A stretch of 64,000 nt of DNA from Bacteroidales bacterium (GTDB taxonomy: Bacteria > Bacteroidota > Bacteroidia > Bacteroidales > P3). Position 1 is the first letter of the stretch. Each line of letters starts with the position of its first letter. Under the pieces are notes generated by a model, which saw nothing but the letters and a program-made list of their open reading frames with translations, had not been told where the DNA came from and did no database searches. The position numbers and the translations under genes are program-made. Positions 20,001 to 27,957 of this stretch are shown here, piece after piece. The stretch is from contig JAFZPH010000053.1 in assembly GCA_017550405.1 (NCBI GenBank), forward strand, positions 44,108 to 108,107, given 5' to 3'.

Positions 20001-20243
20001 GTCCTCATGACCGCCTTCACCACCATCCTCGGCATGATACCCATGGCCGTATCCACCAGCGAAGGTTCCGAAATGTGGACCACCATGGGTCTTGTTGTCA
20101 TCGGCGGTCTGACGGTCTCCACCTTCGTCACCCTCCTTGTCGTGCCGGTGCTCTACGGCGTCATCAACCGCCGTGGCGACCACGAACGGCAGGAGAAGAT
20201 ACGCAAGAAATTCGTATTCATGAACATTAACTTAGATGACTAA
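17058..20243 (+). CDS. RND-family multidrug efflux pump (AcrB/MexB type inner-membrane transporter)
   Basis: 1061 residues. The layout is that of HAE1-type RND pumps: TM1 (TTGLIFVAVIVLGLFSL), a large periplasmic porter loop, TM2-TM6 with the proton-relay motif VAIGMVVDDAIVVLENI in TM4, a second periplasmic loop, and TM8-TM12 (LGLVLLIGIVVKNGIVLVDYIN). It is proton-driven and exports hydrophobic compounds through the adaptor and TolC protein encoded upstream. The ATG at 17058 gives the conserved start (AIYKTAISKPITTGLIF); a 14-residue upstream extension is only translated repeat. Substrate unknown. Confidence 0.95.
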   Translation: MAIYKTAISKPITTGLIFVAVIVLGLFSLSRLPIDQMPEMDPPYVTVMTTYAGANASEIETNITKLVENSLNSVDGLKNITSTSKDNISVVSLEFEWGSDIDEALNDIRSFVDLLYDNLPDGVSRPMILKLNSSAMPIMVYGFTAKESYSGLDRILEDNVVNELNRVDGIGNITVSGAPERYIYIDLDPKQLDAYGLSLEQVGTAISSNNLDLASGTVKMGKEQYQMRVKGEYVESSEIADIAVALTPTGKQVFVRDLATVRDTIKDLSLDEKINRQDGARLIITKQTGANTVAIARAVKAQMQDIQKTLPPDIQTTLIRDASEEIVNAINGLTESIFYALLFVVLVVLVFLGNWRSTIIIALTIPISLVTSFIYLLLADSSLNIISLASLTVAIGMVVDDAIVVLENITKHIERGESPREAAICATNEVWTSVIATTLVLVAVFVPLTMLPGMMGIFMKELGWIVTIVVCVSTTAAITLIPMLSSKMLKEKPFYLTKEAREEAEAKKASKRITYENTIGKAFNAIEAAYANLLRWCLKHKLATLLFFAAIFIVSIIPIATGTIGMDFMKEQDNGRISVTADLQRGTRIEETLKTARRMEDDIYRILGDDVIVVSTSAGSNDDAGMSALFNSTTNNKISMTIRCTKKYERKKTIFEMQEELRRCFAEYPELVTYQVNQGGGMGGGSNNSLSVEIYGYDFDQTTAFTSELRQRVMDNVPGARDTKVSRDEDRAELKITFDKQKLALHGLNGSTVAMYVRNRVNGMAAGFLKEDGEEYNIVVRLQEKYRSSITDIEQLSIPTPTGKIIKLEELAKIEEYWCPPTIERKNRQRYLTLTVMPYKTSLRQLALNVQKEIDQMGVPADIHVALAGNYKDQQDSSRDMGLLAALILMLVYIVMASQFESFGKPAIIISSIPFALTGVIFILLLTGQNLDMIGMLGLVLLIGIVVKNGIVLVDYINLLRERDIPLYEAIALSGQSRLRPVLMTAFTTILGMIPMAVSTSEGSEMWTTMGLVVIGGLTVSTFVTLLVVPVLYGVINRRGDHERQEKIRKKFVFMNINLDD

Positions 20244-20338
20244 TTAGGTTGCAAAGGTTTCTTGGTGCTACAGTTGAGGGAACCCACACCCCCGCCTACA
20301 ACACCAAGAAACCTCCAAAACCCATAAAACCCTTCAAA

Positions 20339-20632
20339 ATGAAAAGCATACTCATCGTATTCAATCAAGCCAACAACGAGCGCGTAGAATACATGCTCGA
20401 CGTGCTCTCCATCCGCGGTTTCACCTACTGGGAGAACGTACAGGGACGCGGCAACGTCAACGGCGACCCCCATCGCGGCACCCACACCTGGCCCGAGATG
20501 AACAACGCCATCCTCACTGTTGTCGACGACGACAAGGTGGACTCCCTCCTGCTCGCTGTCCGCAAACTGGACAAACGCAACGAAGAGGTAGGTATCCGCG
20601 CCTTCGTCTGGAATATCGAGCAAATGGTATAG
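20339..20632 (+). CDS. Small PII-like (ferredoxin-fold) protein of the RND operon
   Basis: 97 residues with the alternating beta-alpha-beta pattern of PII/CutA-like proteins: SILIVFNQANNERVEYMLDVLSIRGFTYW, then a conserved loop ENVQGRG...GTHTWPEMNNAILTVVDDDKV, then LLLAVRKLD...GIRAFVWNIEQM. Small proteins of this kind commonly end RND efflux operons in Bacteroidetes; they are predicted sensors or modulators, but no function is proven to my knowledge. It lies 95 bases behind the pump gene and is followed directly by a strong terminator, so it is the last gene of the unit. The ATG at 20339 is the only start fitting the fold. Confidence 0.75.
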   Translation: MKSILIVFNQANNERVEYMLDVLSIRGFTYWENVQGRGNVNGDPHRGTHTWPEMNNAILTVVDDDKVDSLLLAVRKLDKRNEEVGIRAFVWNIEQMV

Positions 20633-20655
20633 TAAACCATTGGATATAAAGCATT

Positions 20656-20693
20656 AAAGCCTCTTTCCGACGGGGTGCGGAAAGAGGCTTTTT
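20656..20693 (+). terminator. Rho-independent terminator of the RND operon
   Basis: AAAGCCTCTTTCCG pairs perfectly with CGGAAAGAGGCTTT across an 8-base loop, ending in a T-run, 23 bases after the PII-like gene. Confidence 0.93.
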
Positions 20694-20763
20694 CACTACA
20701 AATAGCTATCTCCTCCAACAAAAATCACTCGCAATGACTACTTACCATCCTCCGAAAAGGCAG

Positions 20764-20771
20764 TACTTTTG
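20764..20771 (+). promoter_or_regulatory. -7 promoter element (TACTTTTG) of a possible small RNA
   Basis: An exact TAnnTTTG match in an otherwise gene-free gap. No TTTG is seen at the -33 position. It is followed 74 bases later by a strong intrinsic terminator. Confidence 0.5.
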
Positions 20772-20777
20772 CAATCG

Positions 20778-20876
20778 GAAATCAGAGATGAAAAAAATCT
20801 TTTGTCATATCGCCATCTCTTTGGTTTTTAGGATTAATAACTGTATAGCCGCCCCCTCCTTATGGGCGGCTATTTT
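20778..20876 (+). ncRNA. Candidate small RNA (promoter-to-terminator unit, about 100 nt)
   Basis: The 387-base gap between the RND operon and the TPR gene holds a -7 element (20764-20771) and an intrinsic terminator: TAGCCGCCC (20846-20854) pairing with GGGCGGCTA (20864-20872), then TTTT. An in-frame reading from 20788 (MKKIFCHIAISLVF) runs through the terminator hairpin without stopping, so it is unlikely to be a real protein gene. The rest of the gap (20877-21019) shows no gene. Expression is inferred, not shown. Confidence 0.45.
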
Positions 20877-21019
20877 CATCAAGGCAGTGCCTGAGAAGGG
20901 TGTCCGCACCCACTAGCCAGCCACCACCCCGACGACGACAAGACAATAAATGGAACTCTGCAAACAATAATATCACCGTCTCGGCGTTATATCAACGATA
21001 AGTCTCACAAAACAACAAT

Positions 21020-22159
21020 ATGCACAACAAGACAGCAATCTTTATCTTGACCCTGCTGATGGCCATCGCCCCGGCGGCAGCGCAGGTGGAGAGCGACAGC
21101 CTCAGTGCCGCCAGCCTCAAAGAGAAAGGACGGAACGCCGAGAAACTGGGTTTGACCGAACTTGCCGAGCAATACTACCGCCGCGCACTGCAAACACCCG
21201 AGGGGGATGCCAGCGGCATGACCCAGCAATGGCTGGGCATACTGCTCGAGCAGAAAGAATACTACCCCGAAGCCGTGGCCCTGTTGCGACAGAGCAACAC
21301 CTCCGACGCCCTGGCCCACCAATCCTACTGCCTGATACAAATGCACATGATTGACAGTGCCGCGCACTGTGCCGCACATGCCATCGAGACCGACACCACC
21401 TCGGCACTGGCCATGACCATGATGGCCTACGTCGAAACAGAGCGCGACCACCATATCAACGCCATCGCCTGGGCCAACCGCGCCCTCAAAGCCAACCCCA
21501 AGTTCGCTCAAGGCGAGAACGTGATGGGATACATACAATACCGCAAAGGCAACCATGCCGAAGCCATGCGCCATTTCAAGAAAGCCATCCAGCTGGACAG
21601 CACACTGGCCAACGCCTACTACAATCTCGGCACCCTCTACTGCATGCGCAACAGCCAGGAGATGGCCATCAAACTGCTCAAACAGGGACTGCGCCGCAAC
21701 CCACGCAACATCAGGCTCTACACCGCACTGGCCTACGCCTACCGCATGCGCGGCGACGCGCCCAAGGCCCTGGAGTGCTACAACCAGATACTGGAGTACG
21801 ACAGCCTACACACCCCCACCATCAACCGCATCGGCACCCTCTACTGCGAGCAAGGCCACTACGACCAAGCCATCGCCTTCCACAAGCGTGCGCTGAACAT
21901 ACGCCCCAACGACGCCACCGCCTACAAATACATCGGCAAAGCCTATATCGACTGGGGCAAATACGACAAAGCCATCCAGAGCTTCATCCGCTCCACCAAC
22001 ATCAGCACCACCGACCCCGAAACATACATGTATCTTGCCGAACTGTACGGCAAACAGAAGAAAGGCGAACGCAAACAGCAGTCGGCATACAAGAAGGCCG
22101 CCCGCCTCGGCAACAAAGAGGCGCAGTCGTGGCTGGTGAAACAGGGCATATCGTGGTAG
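21020..22159 (+). CDS. Secreted/periplasmic TPR-repeat protein
   Basis: 379 residues. A signal peptide (AIFILTLLMAIAPAAAQ) is followed by about eight tetratricopeptide repeats filling the mature protein; clear units are ALKANPKFAQGENVMGYIQYRKGNHAEAMRHF, ALAYAYRMRGDAPKALECYNQ and ALNIRPNDATAYKYIGKAYIDWGKYDKAIQSF. TPR arrays bind other proteins; nothing shows the partner. The gene is monocistronic: the terminator of the possible small RNA lies upstream and a repeat-rich gap downstream. Confidence 0.85.
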   Translation: MHNKTAIFILTLLMAIAPAAAQVESDSLSAASLKEKGRNAEKLGLTELAEQYYRRALQTPEGDASGMTQQWLGILLEQKEYYPEAVALLRQSNTSDALAHQSYCLIQMHMIDSAAHCAAHAIETDTTSALAMTMMAYVETERDHHINAIAWANRALKANPKFAQGENVMGYIQYRKGNHAEAMRHFKKAIQLDSTLANAYYNLGTLYCMRNSQEMAIKLLKQGLRRNPRNIRLYTALAYAYRMRGDAPKALECYNQILEYDSLHTPTINRIGTLYCEQGHYDQAIAFHKRALNIRPNDATAYKYIGKAYIDWGKYDKAIQSFIRSTNISTTDPETYMYLAELYGKQKKGERKQQSAYKKAARLGNKEAQSWLVKQGISW

Positions 22160-22238
22160 CCGTCCCGCACTCCCAGCCCCGCCACGGCGAGGGTACAGCG
22201 GCCTCCTCCGCCAGAAGCCGGTACGCAGTAAGTCCCAT

Positions 22239-22299
22239 CAATCAAGCATCGTTACTGCATCGTTACAGGCTCGTTTCTCGATTGTATATAAAACAACGA
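22239..22299 (+). repeat. TCGTTA-rich dispersed repeat, copy 1
   Basis: Core GCATCGTTACTGCATCGTTA followed by a CTCGAT...AAACAACGAC segment. It aligns at roughly 70 percent with 41153-41216 in the same strand orientation. It occupies the middle of the 374-base gap (22160-22533) before topA, which otherwise holds only the topA promoter. Confidence 0.6.
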
Positions 22300-22409
22300 C
22301 CCAACAATGTCGCAATAGGGATACTGGATTGAAGGGAGTAAGTGTCTTGTGAGCCCCCCTCAACGGTCCGCGCGACGGCACCCACCCCGGATGAGGAAAA
22401 GAAAAAAAA

Positions 22410-22440
22410 TTGTCTATATGAAAAAAAAAGCGTTACTTTG
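22410..22440 (+). promoter_or_regulatory. Promoter of topA (TTG - 20 bases - TTACTTTG)
   Basis: A -33 TTG at 22410-22412 and a near-consensus -7 TTACTTTG at 22433-22440, spaced 20 bases apart, as expected for the Bacteroidetes primary sigma factor. The leader to the topA ATG would be about 85 bases. Confidence 0.6.
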
Positions 22441-22533
22441 CAAAATTGTTCCGACATGACAATATATAATATATAATAATGGAATTTGCGTTCTGTTAGG
22501 CTATTGAAAGAAAAAAACAAAGAAACATTATAC

Positions 22534-24888
22534 ATGAAGAATTTAGTAATTGTAGAGTCACCAACCAAATCGAAGAAGATTGAGGAGTTTCTCGGCGCGG
22601 ACTATATCGTACTGTCGAGCGGCGGACATATCCGCGACCTCTCGAAGAAAGAGATGAGTATCGATATCGACAACCAGTACGAACCCCGGTACATGATTAC
22701 CGAAGAGAAGCACAAACTGGTGGCGGACTTGAAGCGGGCAGTGAAAGAGGCCGAGACCGTGTGGCTGGCATCCGATGAGGACCGCGAGGGAGAAGCCATC
22801 GCATGGCATCTGCAGGAGACCCTGAAGCTGGACCCTGCCAAAACCAAGCGCATTGTCTTCAACGAGATAACTAAAAACGCCATACTCAACGCCATCCAGC
22901 ATCCGCGTGCCATCGACATGAATCTGGTGGATGCACAACAGGCCCGCCGCGTGCTCGACCGCATCGTGGGTTATGAGATCAGCCCCATCCTGTGGTCGAA
23001 AATCAAGCCTGCCCTGAGTGCGGGACGTGTGCAGAGCGTGGCCGTCCGCCTGATTGTGGAGCGCGAAGAGGAAATCAAGAACTTTGTCAGCCAGAGCTAC
23101 TTCCGCGTCACGGCACAGTTCCTGTCCACCAACGGGAACACCCAGGTGCTGGCAGAGCTGGGCCGCCGATTCGACAAGCAGGAAGAGGCCGCCGCATTCC
23201 TGAACGGAATGGCGGGATGTGCCTTCAAGGTGGAACGTGTCGAGACGAAACCGGCAAAGCGTTCCCCTGCGCCTCCTTTCACCACCTCGACGCTGCAACA
23301 GGAGGCCAGCCGCAAGCTGGGCTTCAGTGTGGCACGCACCATGCAGATAGCCCAACAGCTGTACGAGAACGGATTCATCACCTACATGCGTACCGACAGC
23401 GTGAACCTGAGCGACCTGGCACTGGACATGACCAAAGAAGAAATCAGCTACATGTATGGCGACAATTACGTGAAGACCCGCCGCTACCAGACCAAGACCA
23501 AAGGAGCGCAGGAGGCTCACGAGGCTATCCGCCCCACCGACATATGCAAACACGTCATCACCGCCGACACTCCGCAGCGCCGGCTGTATGAACTGATATG
23601 GAAACGGACTATCGCATCGCAGATGGCCGACGCCGAAATCGAGAAGACGGTGGTGGACATCAGCATGGCCGACGACAAGGGCGTGCGCGACGACAAGTTT
23701 GTGTGCCAAGGCGAGCAAGTGCGCTTCGACGGTTTCCTGAAGGTGTATATGGAGTCCACCGACGACGAAGAGACCGACGAGAACACAGGCTCCCACACCC
23801 TGCCCAAGATGGAAGAGGGCATGGCGCTGAGCCTTGTGGAGGCACAAGCAGCGGAGCACCACACACAACACCCCCCGCGCTATACCGAGGCCAGCCTGGT
23901 AAAGAAACTGGAAGAACTGGGCATCGGCCGTCCCTCGACCTACGCCCCCACCATCAGCACCATCCTCAAGCGCGAGTATGTAATAAAAGAGGACCGCGAG
24001 CCGCATGAGGTGGAAAGCACCGTCATGACCCTGAAAGACGGCAAACTGAACACCGAACAGCGTATCGAAAAAGTGGGCTCGGAGAAAGGCAAGCTGTTCC
24101 CCACCGACATCGGAAGCGTGGTGAACAAGTTCCTGATGGAGCATTTTGCCAATATCATGGACTACAACTTCACGGCCACGGTCGAGCGCGACTTCGACGA
24201 GATTGCCGACGGCAAAAAGGAGTGGCGCAAGGTGATAGACAAGTTCTATGTGCCGTTCCACAAGAACATCAAGCAGACACAGCAGAACAGCCACCGCACC
24301 AGCGGCGAGCGTCTGGTAGGCGTCGACCCCGCCACCGGCAAGAATGTGTATGCCAAGATAGGCCGCTACGGCACTCTGGTGCAGCTGGGCGACACCTCGA
24401 GCGAGGAGAAGCCCAAGTTTGCCAGCATGAAGAAGGGGCAGAGCATCGAGTCCATCACGCTGGAGGAGGCACTGGCCCTGTTCCAACTGCCGCGCAACGT
24501 GGGCACTTTCGAGAAAGAGGACGTCATCGTGAGCATAGGCAAATTCGGTCCTTATGTGCGGCACAAAGGTCTCTTCTATTCGCTGTCGAAAAACGACGAC
24601 CCCTACGAAATCAATTTGGATCGCTGCATAGAGATTATCAAAACCAAACGGGAGGTGGACGAATCTAGAGCCAAGTTACACTCCATGTTCCCCCGCCAGC
24701 TAGGAATACACGACGGCTACGATGTCTTTGCCAATATCGGCCGCTACGGTCCATACCTCTCTTACCGCAACAAGAACTACCGCTTGCCCAAGGATCTTGA
24801 TCCGCTGGAGATTAACATTGAGAATGCAATAGAAATAATATTGGACGCCGAGGAGGAAAAGTCTCTCACGCGTAAAAAGAAAAAATAG
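22534..24888 (+). CDS. topA: DNA topoisomerase I
   Basis: 784 residues. Type IA topoisomerase that relaxes negative supercoils. The Toprim domain is at the N-terminus (LVIVESPTKSKKIEEFLG, SGGHIRDL, WLASDEDREGEAIAWHL). The catalytic tyrosine lies in YENGFITYMRTDSVNLS (about residue 290). Instead of the zinc ribbons of E. coli TopA, the C-terminus holds three repeats (AKIGRYGTLVQLG, VSIGKFGPYVRHKG, ANIGRYGPYLSYRN) and a KKKK tail, as in other Bacteroidetes. The ATG at 22534 gives the family N-terminus. The stop overlaps the GTG start of the glycosyltransferase gene by one base. Confidence 0.96.
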   Translation: MKNLVIVESPTKSKKIEEFLGADYIVLSSGGHIRDLSKKEMSIDIDNQYEPRYMITEEKHKLVADLKRAVKEAETVWLASDEDREGEAIAWHLQETLKLDPAKTKRIVFNEITKNAILNAIQHPRAIDMNLVDAQQARRVLDRIVGYEISPILWSKIKPALSAGRVQSVAVRLIVEREEEIKNFVSQSYFRVTAQFLSTNGNTQVLAELGRRFDKQEEAAAFLNGMAGCAFKVERVETKPAKRSPAPPFTTSTLQQEASRKLGFSVARTMQIAQQLYENGFITYMRTDSVNLSDLALDMTKEEISYMYGDNYVKTRRYQTKTKGAQEAHEAIRPTDICKHVITADTPQRRLYELIWKRTIASQMADAEIEKTVVDISMADDKGVRDDKFVCQGEQVRFDGFLKVYMESTDDEETDENTGSHTLPKMEEGMALSLVEAQAAEHHTQHPPRYTEASLVKKLEELGIGRPSTYAPTISTILKREYVIKEDREPHEVESTVMTLKDGKLNTEQRIEKVGSEKGKLFPTDIGSVVNKFLMEHFANIMDYNFTATVERDFDEIADGKKEWRKVIDKFYVPFHKNIKQTQQNSHRTSGERLVGVDPATGKNVYAKIGRYGTLVQLGDTSSEEKPKFASMKKGQSIESITLEEALALFQLPRNVGTFEKEDVIVSIGKFGPYVRHKGLFYSLSKNDDPYEINLDRCIEIIKTKREVDESRAKLHSMFPRQLGIHDGYDVFANIGRYGPYLSYRNKNYRLPKDLDPLEINIENAIEIILDAEEEKSLTRKKKK

Positions 24889-26822
24889 TGAGGCTGAGCG
24901 TTGTCATAGTCAGTTATAACGTCAAGTATTTCCTTGACCAGTGTCTGGATTCGGTCTTCCACTCCGACACGGCTCTTAGCGACGGCAGTCGGCTGGAGTT
25001 GGAAGTGTGGGTAGTGGACAATGCCTCGGTGGACGGGTCGGCTGAGCTGGTACGCGAACGGTACAGCCAAGTGCAGCTGATTGCCAACACCGACAACAAG
25101 GGCTTTGCAGCTGCCAACAACCAGGCTCTGCACCTTTGCACAGGCGACTGGGCCCTGCTGCTGAATCCCGACACCATCGTTGAACGCGACACGCTGACCC
25201 AGTGTGTGGAGTTTTTCCTTTCGCACAAGGACTGCGGTGGACTGACTGTGAAGATGTTCAACGGCGAGGGAAAATATCTGAAAGAGAGTAAGCGGGGATT
25301 CCCCACTCCAGCGGCATCGTTCTACAAGATGAGCGGGTTGACGAGGCTGTTTCCGCACTCGCGCCGTTTTGCCGCCTACTATATGGGACATCTGGACGAC
25401 GACGCGACAAACCCCATCGACATATTGCCCGGCGCTTTCCTGATGATCAGCCGCGAGGCAATGGCGAAGGTAGGGCTGCTTGACGAGGCATACTTCATGT
25501 ACGGCGAGGATATCGACTTCTCGTGGCGCATCAAGCTGGCGGGATACGAGAATTACTATCTCCCCTCGGCCCGCATCATCCACTACAAGGGCGAAAGCAC
25601 AAAGCACAGCAGCATGAACTACGTGTATACGTTCTACAATGCCATGTCGATTTTTGTGCAACACTACTATTCGGGACGGAATGCCCGCCTGTTCAACCTG
25701 CTGCTGCGGATAGCCATCTGGCTGCGTGCCATCATGGCATGGAGCCGCCGCGTGCTGCAGTCGGTGGCGCTGCCTGTAGCCGATTTTGCAGTGGCCTTCG
25801 CCGGATTTGCAGGCATCAAACACCTGTGGTCGACCTATTGGGCGGCCAATGTCGATTATTATCCCCCCGAATACACCTGGGTATTCATTCCCTGCTACAT
25901 TCTTATTCTGATGCTGGGCAGCTGGCTGTATGGCGGATACGAGCGGCCTGTGAGGCTGTGGCGCATGGTGAAAGGAATGGCCGTGGGCTGTTTGTTGCTG
26001 CTCATCTTCTACTCGCTGCTGGACGAAAGCAGACGCTATTCGCGGGCTTTGCTGCTGATGGGATGTGCCTGGACGCTGTTGTCGTCGATAGGCATCCGCT
26101 GCCTGCTGAGCCTGTTCCGTGTGAAAGGTTTCGACCTGCGCAGCATGAGGCAGCGGAACTGCGTCATTGTCGGCGGCAAGGACGAGAGCGGGCGGGTACG
26201 CCAGCTGTACGAGAGTCTGGGCAACGCACACACGGTCTCCCTGTCACATACGGGGCTGGACTGCCGAAAGTTGTACGAGACCGCCAACTACTACAAAGCC
26301 GACGAGGTGGTCTTCTGCAGCAAGGACTTGTCGATAAGCGAGATCATTGATTTGATATCCAAACCCATCAAGCTGCCTGGACGACGCACACAGATTGATT
26401 TCAAGATAGTTCCCACCGACAGCGATTTCATTATCGGCAGCGACAGCATCAACAGCGCCGAGGATTTGTATGCCGAGGAGCTGCGCACCCTGGCCACACC
26501 GCTCAACCGCAGAAACAAGCGGCTGCTGGATGTGGCAACGGCACTTGTATTGATGGTGTTGTGGCCTGTTTTGGTTTGGTTCCAACGGCAAAAGGGAAAG
26601 TATCTGCCCCACTGCTGGCAGGTGCTCATTGGGAAAAAGACATGGGTGGGTACCGACGGAGGAGCAACCCGCGAGGGTGTTTTCGGCCCCGAAGACGGAT
26701 TGCCCCGACGTGCCAAGTCCATCAGCCCTGCGTTGAGGGAACGACTGCATCTGCGCTATCTGCGCAACTACAAACTAACAACCGACTTACAGATTTTGTT
26801 AAAAAACCTACGCAATCTATGA
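24888..26822 (+). CDS. Family 2 glycosyltransferase fused to a WbaP-like membrane module lacking a recognisable transferase core
   Basis: 644 residues, GTG start. Residues 1-250 are a GT2 (rhamnosyl/galactosyltransferase-like) domain: SVVIVSYNVKYFLDQCLDSV, VVDNASVDGS, LLNPDTIVE and ILPGAFLMISREAMAKVGLLDEAYFMYGEDIDFSWR. Then follow several membrane helices (about 290-410), a Rossmann-like part (NCVIVGGKDESGRVRQLYES) and a last helix preceded by NRRNKRLLDVATALVLMV. This C-terminal order resembles polyprenyl-phosphate sugar transferases of the WbaP type, but the usual KFRSM and following catalytic motifs are missing. It probably builds surface polysaccharide. It overlaps topA by one base and the next gene by four. 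Confidence 0.75.
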   Translation: MRLSVVIVSYNVKYFLDQCLDSVFHSDTALSDGSRLELEVWVVDNASVDGSAELVRERYSQVQLIANTDNKGFAAANNQALHLCTGDWALLLNPDTIVERDTLTQCVEFFLSHKDCGGLTVKMFNGEGKYLKESKRGFPTPAASFYKMSGLTRLFPHSRRFAAYYMGHLDDDATNPIDILPGAFLMISREAMAKVGLLDEAYFMYGEDIDFSWRIKLAGYENYYLPSARIIHYKGESTKHSSMNYVYTFYNAMSIFVQHYYSGRNARLFNLLLRIAIWLRAIMAWSRRVLQSVALPVADFAVAFAGFAGIKHLWSTYWAANVDYYPPEYTWVFIPCYILILMLGSWLYGGYERPVRLWRMVKGMAVGCLLLLIFYSLLDESRRYSRALLLMGCAWTLLSSIGIRCLLSLFRVKGFDLRSMRQRNCVIVGGKDESGRVRQLYESLGNAHTVSLSHTGLDCRKLYETANYYKADEVVFCSKDLSISEIIDLISKPIKLPGRRTQIDFKIVPTDSDFIIGSDSINSAEDLYAEELRTLATPLNRRNKRLLDVATALVLMVLWPVLVWFQRQKGKYLPHCWQVLIGKKTWVGTDGGATREGVFGPEDGLPRRAKSISPALRERLHLRYLRNYKLTTDLQILLKNLRNL

Positions 26823-27517
26823 CTATGACCAAACATGGAATTGTGCTTGTGACACTGCTGACCCTGATGGTACCGCTGAAAGCCCAAAGTATCAACGCAT
26901 TTGTGATTGCCGGCACTGCGGCGTCGCAGGTGGAGGGTGACGAATTGAAAGGTTTCAACCACTGGGGGCTGCACGGCGGCGTTGGCGCATGGATAGGTTT
27001 TGACGAAAAGGACCGCTGGGGCATGAGTATCGAAACCGACTACTCCTGCCGGGGTATCTACAACAACCGCATGAGCGCCGACAGCTACTACAACATCAGC
27101 ATGAACCTGCACTATGTGGATATCCCTGTGACGATGTTTTTCCACGACCCGTTCGGAGGCCTTCGTCTGGGTGCCGGATTTGTTTACAGCCGTTTGGTGT
27201 CGCAGCCCAACGGCTCCATCAAGTACCGCCCCACCTTTTTCTATCCCGACACCACCGACATGAAATTCCTGAAGAACGACATCGCCGCCGCCCTCGAAGC
27301 CCGCGTAGACCTGTGGAAAGGGCTGCAACTGAGCATCCGCTACCAGTATTCGCTGATACCGGTAAAGAAGGACTGGCACTTCTGGATGGAAGATAACGTG
27401 TGGAGCAACAACTGCTACAACTCGTCGCTGACGCTACGCTTTATATGGCAGTTCGGCTATGACGACAGGCCCTCGCAGAGCAAGAACAACAAGAATCGGA
27501 ACAACCCGAGACGATAG
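26819..27517 (+). CDS. Outer-membrane beta-barrel protein (PorT-like fold)
   Basis: 232 residues. Signal peptide GIVLVTLLTLMVPLKAQ, then about eight amphipathic strands alternating with turns (GVGAWIGFDEKDRWGMSIETDYSCRG, HYVDIPVTMFF, LRLGAGFVYSRLV, LQLSIRYQYSLIPV) and a final strand SLTLRFIWQFGY. The short tail is basic and Asn-rich. The ATG overlaps the stop of the glycosyltransferase gene (ATGA). The pattern is that of outer_membrane_beta-barrel domain proteins of Bacteroidetes; a specific role cannot be assigned. Confidence 0.75.
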   Translation: MTMTKHGIVLVTLLTLMVPLKAQSINAFVIAGTAASQVEGDELKGFNHWGLHGGVGAWIGFDEKDRWGMSIETDYSCRGIYNNRMSADSYYNISMNLHYVDIPVTMFFHDPFGGLRLGAGFVYSRLVSQPNGSIKYRPTFFYPDTTDMKFLKNDIAAALEARVDLWKGLQLSIRYQYSLIPVKKDWHFWMEDNVWSNNCYNSSLTLRFIWQFGYDDRPSQSKNNKNRNNPRR

Positions 27518-27525
27518 GAGGAAAC

Positions 27526-27957
27526 ATGATGCCGCGAATTGCCGTTTTTCCAGGGTCGTTCGACCCCATGACATCTGGACACGAAGCCATTGTGCGCCGG
27601 GCCCTCGCCCTCTTCGACCGCATCGTCATCGCCGTGGGGGTGAACACGGACAAGCAATACATGTTCACCACCGAGGAGCGCATGGAGAAAATCCGCTCAC
27701 TGTTTGCTGACGAAGAACGGGTGACCACCGTCAGCTACAACGACATGACCGTGGACTTGTGCAAACGGGTCGGGGCTCAGTTTATCCTCCGGGGCATACG
27801 CAACGCCAAAGACCTGGAGTATGAGCAAACCATTGCAGCGGTGAACAGAACACTCAACCCCCACATTGATACGATACTCCTGATGGCTGACGACGCTCAA
27901 CGCGACATCAGCAGCACCTTGATAAGAGAACAAATGGCACACCAACAAACCGATTGA
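27526..27957 (+). CDS. coaD: Pantetheine-phosphate adenylyltransferase
   Basis: 143 residues. CoaD transfers AMP from ATP to 4'-phosphopantetheine, the fourth step of coenzyme A synthesis. Motifs: PGSFDPMTSGHEAIVRRAL (nucleotide-binding, normally PGSFDPxTxGH), VGVNTDKQYMF, ERMEKIR, FILRGIRNAKDLEYE and the ISSTLIR motif. The protein ends six to seven residues after ISSTLIREQ, whereas relatives usually continue 10-20 residues to a last helix, so the C-terminus looks short. Its stop overlaps the apparent beginning of recG. Confidence 0.93.
   Translation: MMPRIAVFPGSFDPMTSGHEAIVRRALALFDRIVIAVGVNTDKQYMFTTEERMEKIRSLFADEERVTTVSYNDMTVDLCKRVGAQFILRGIRNAKDLEYEQTIAAVNRTLNPHIDTILLMADDAQRDISSTLIREQMAHQQTD

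Noticed and set aside
17049..20183. A 1044-codon open frame on the minus strand opposite the RND pump
   Set aside because: The plus-strand protein is an unmistakable RND transporter; the antisense frame is a product of its codon bias, with Gly/Asp/Val-rich composition and no motif.
20788..20916. A short membrane-like peptide gene (MKKIFCHIAISLVF...)
   Set aside because: The frame runs straight through an intrinsic terminator hairpin, so a small RNA or nothing is more likely.
22558..24564. A 668-codon minus-strand frame opposite topA
   Set aside because: Antisense shadow of a certain topA gene.
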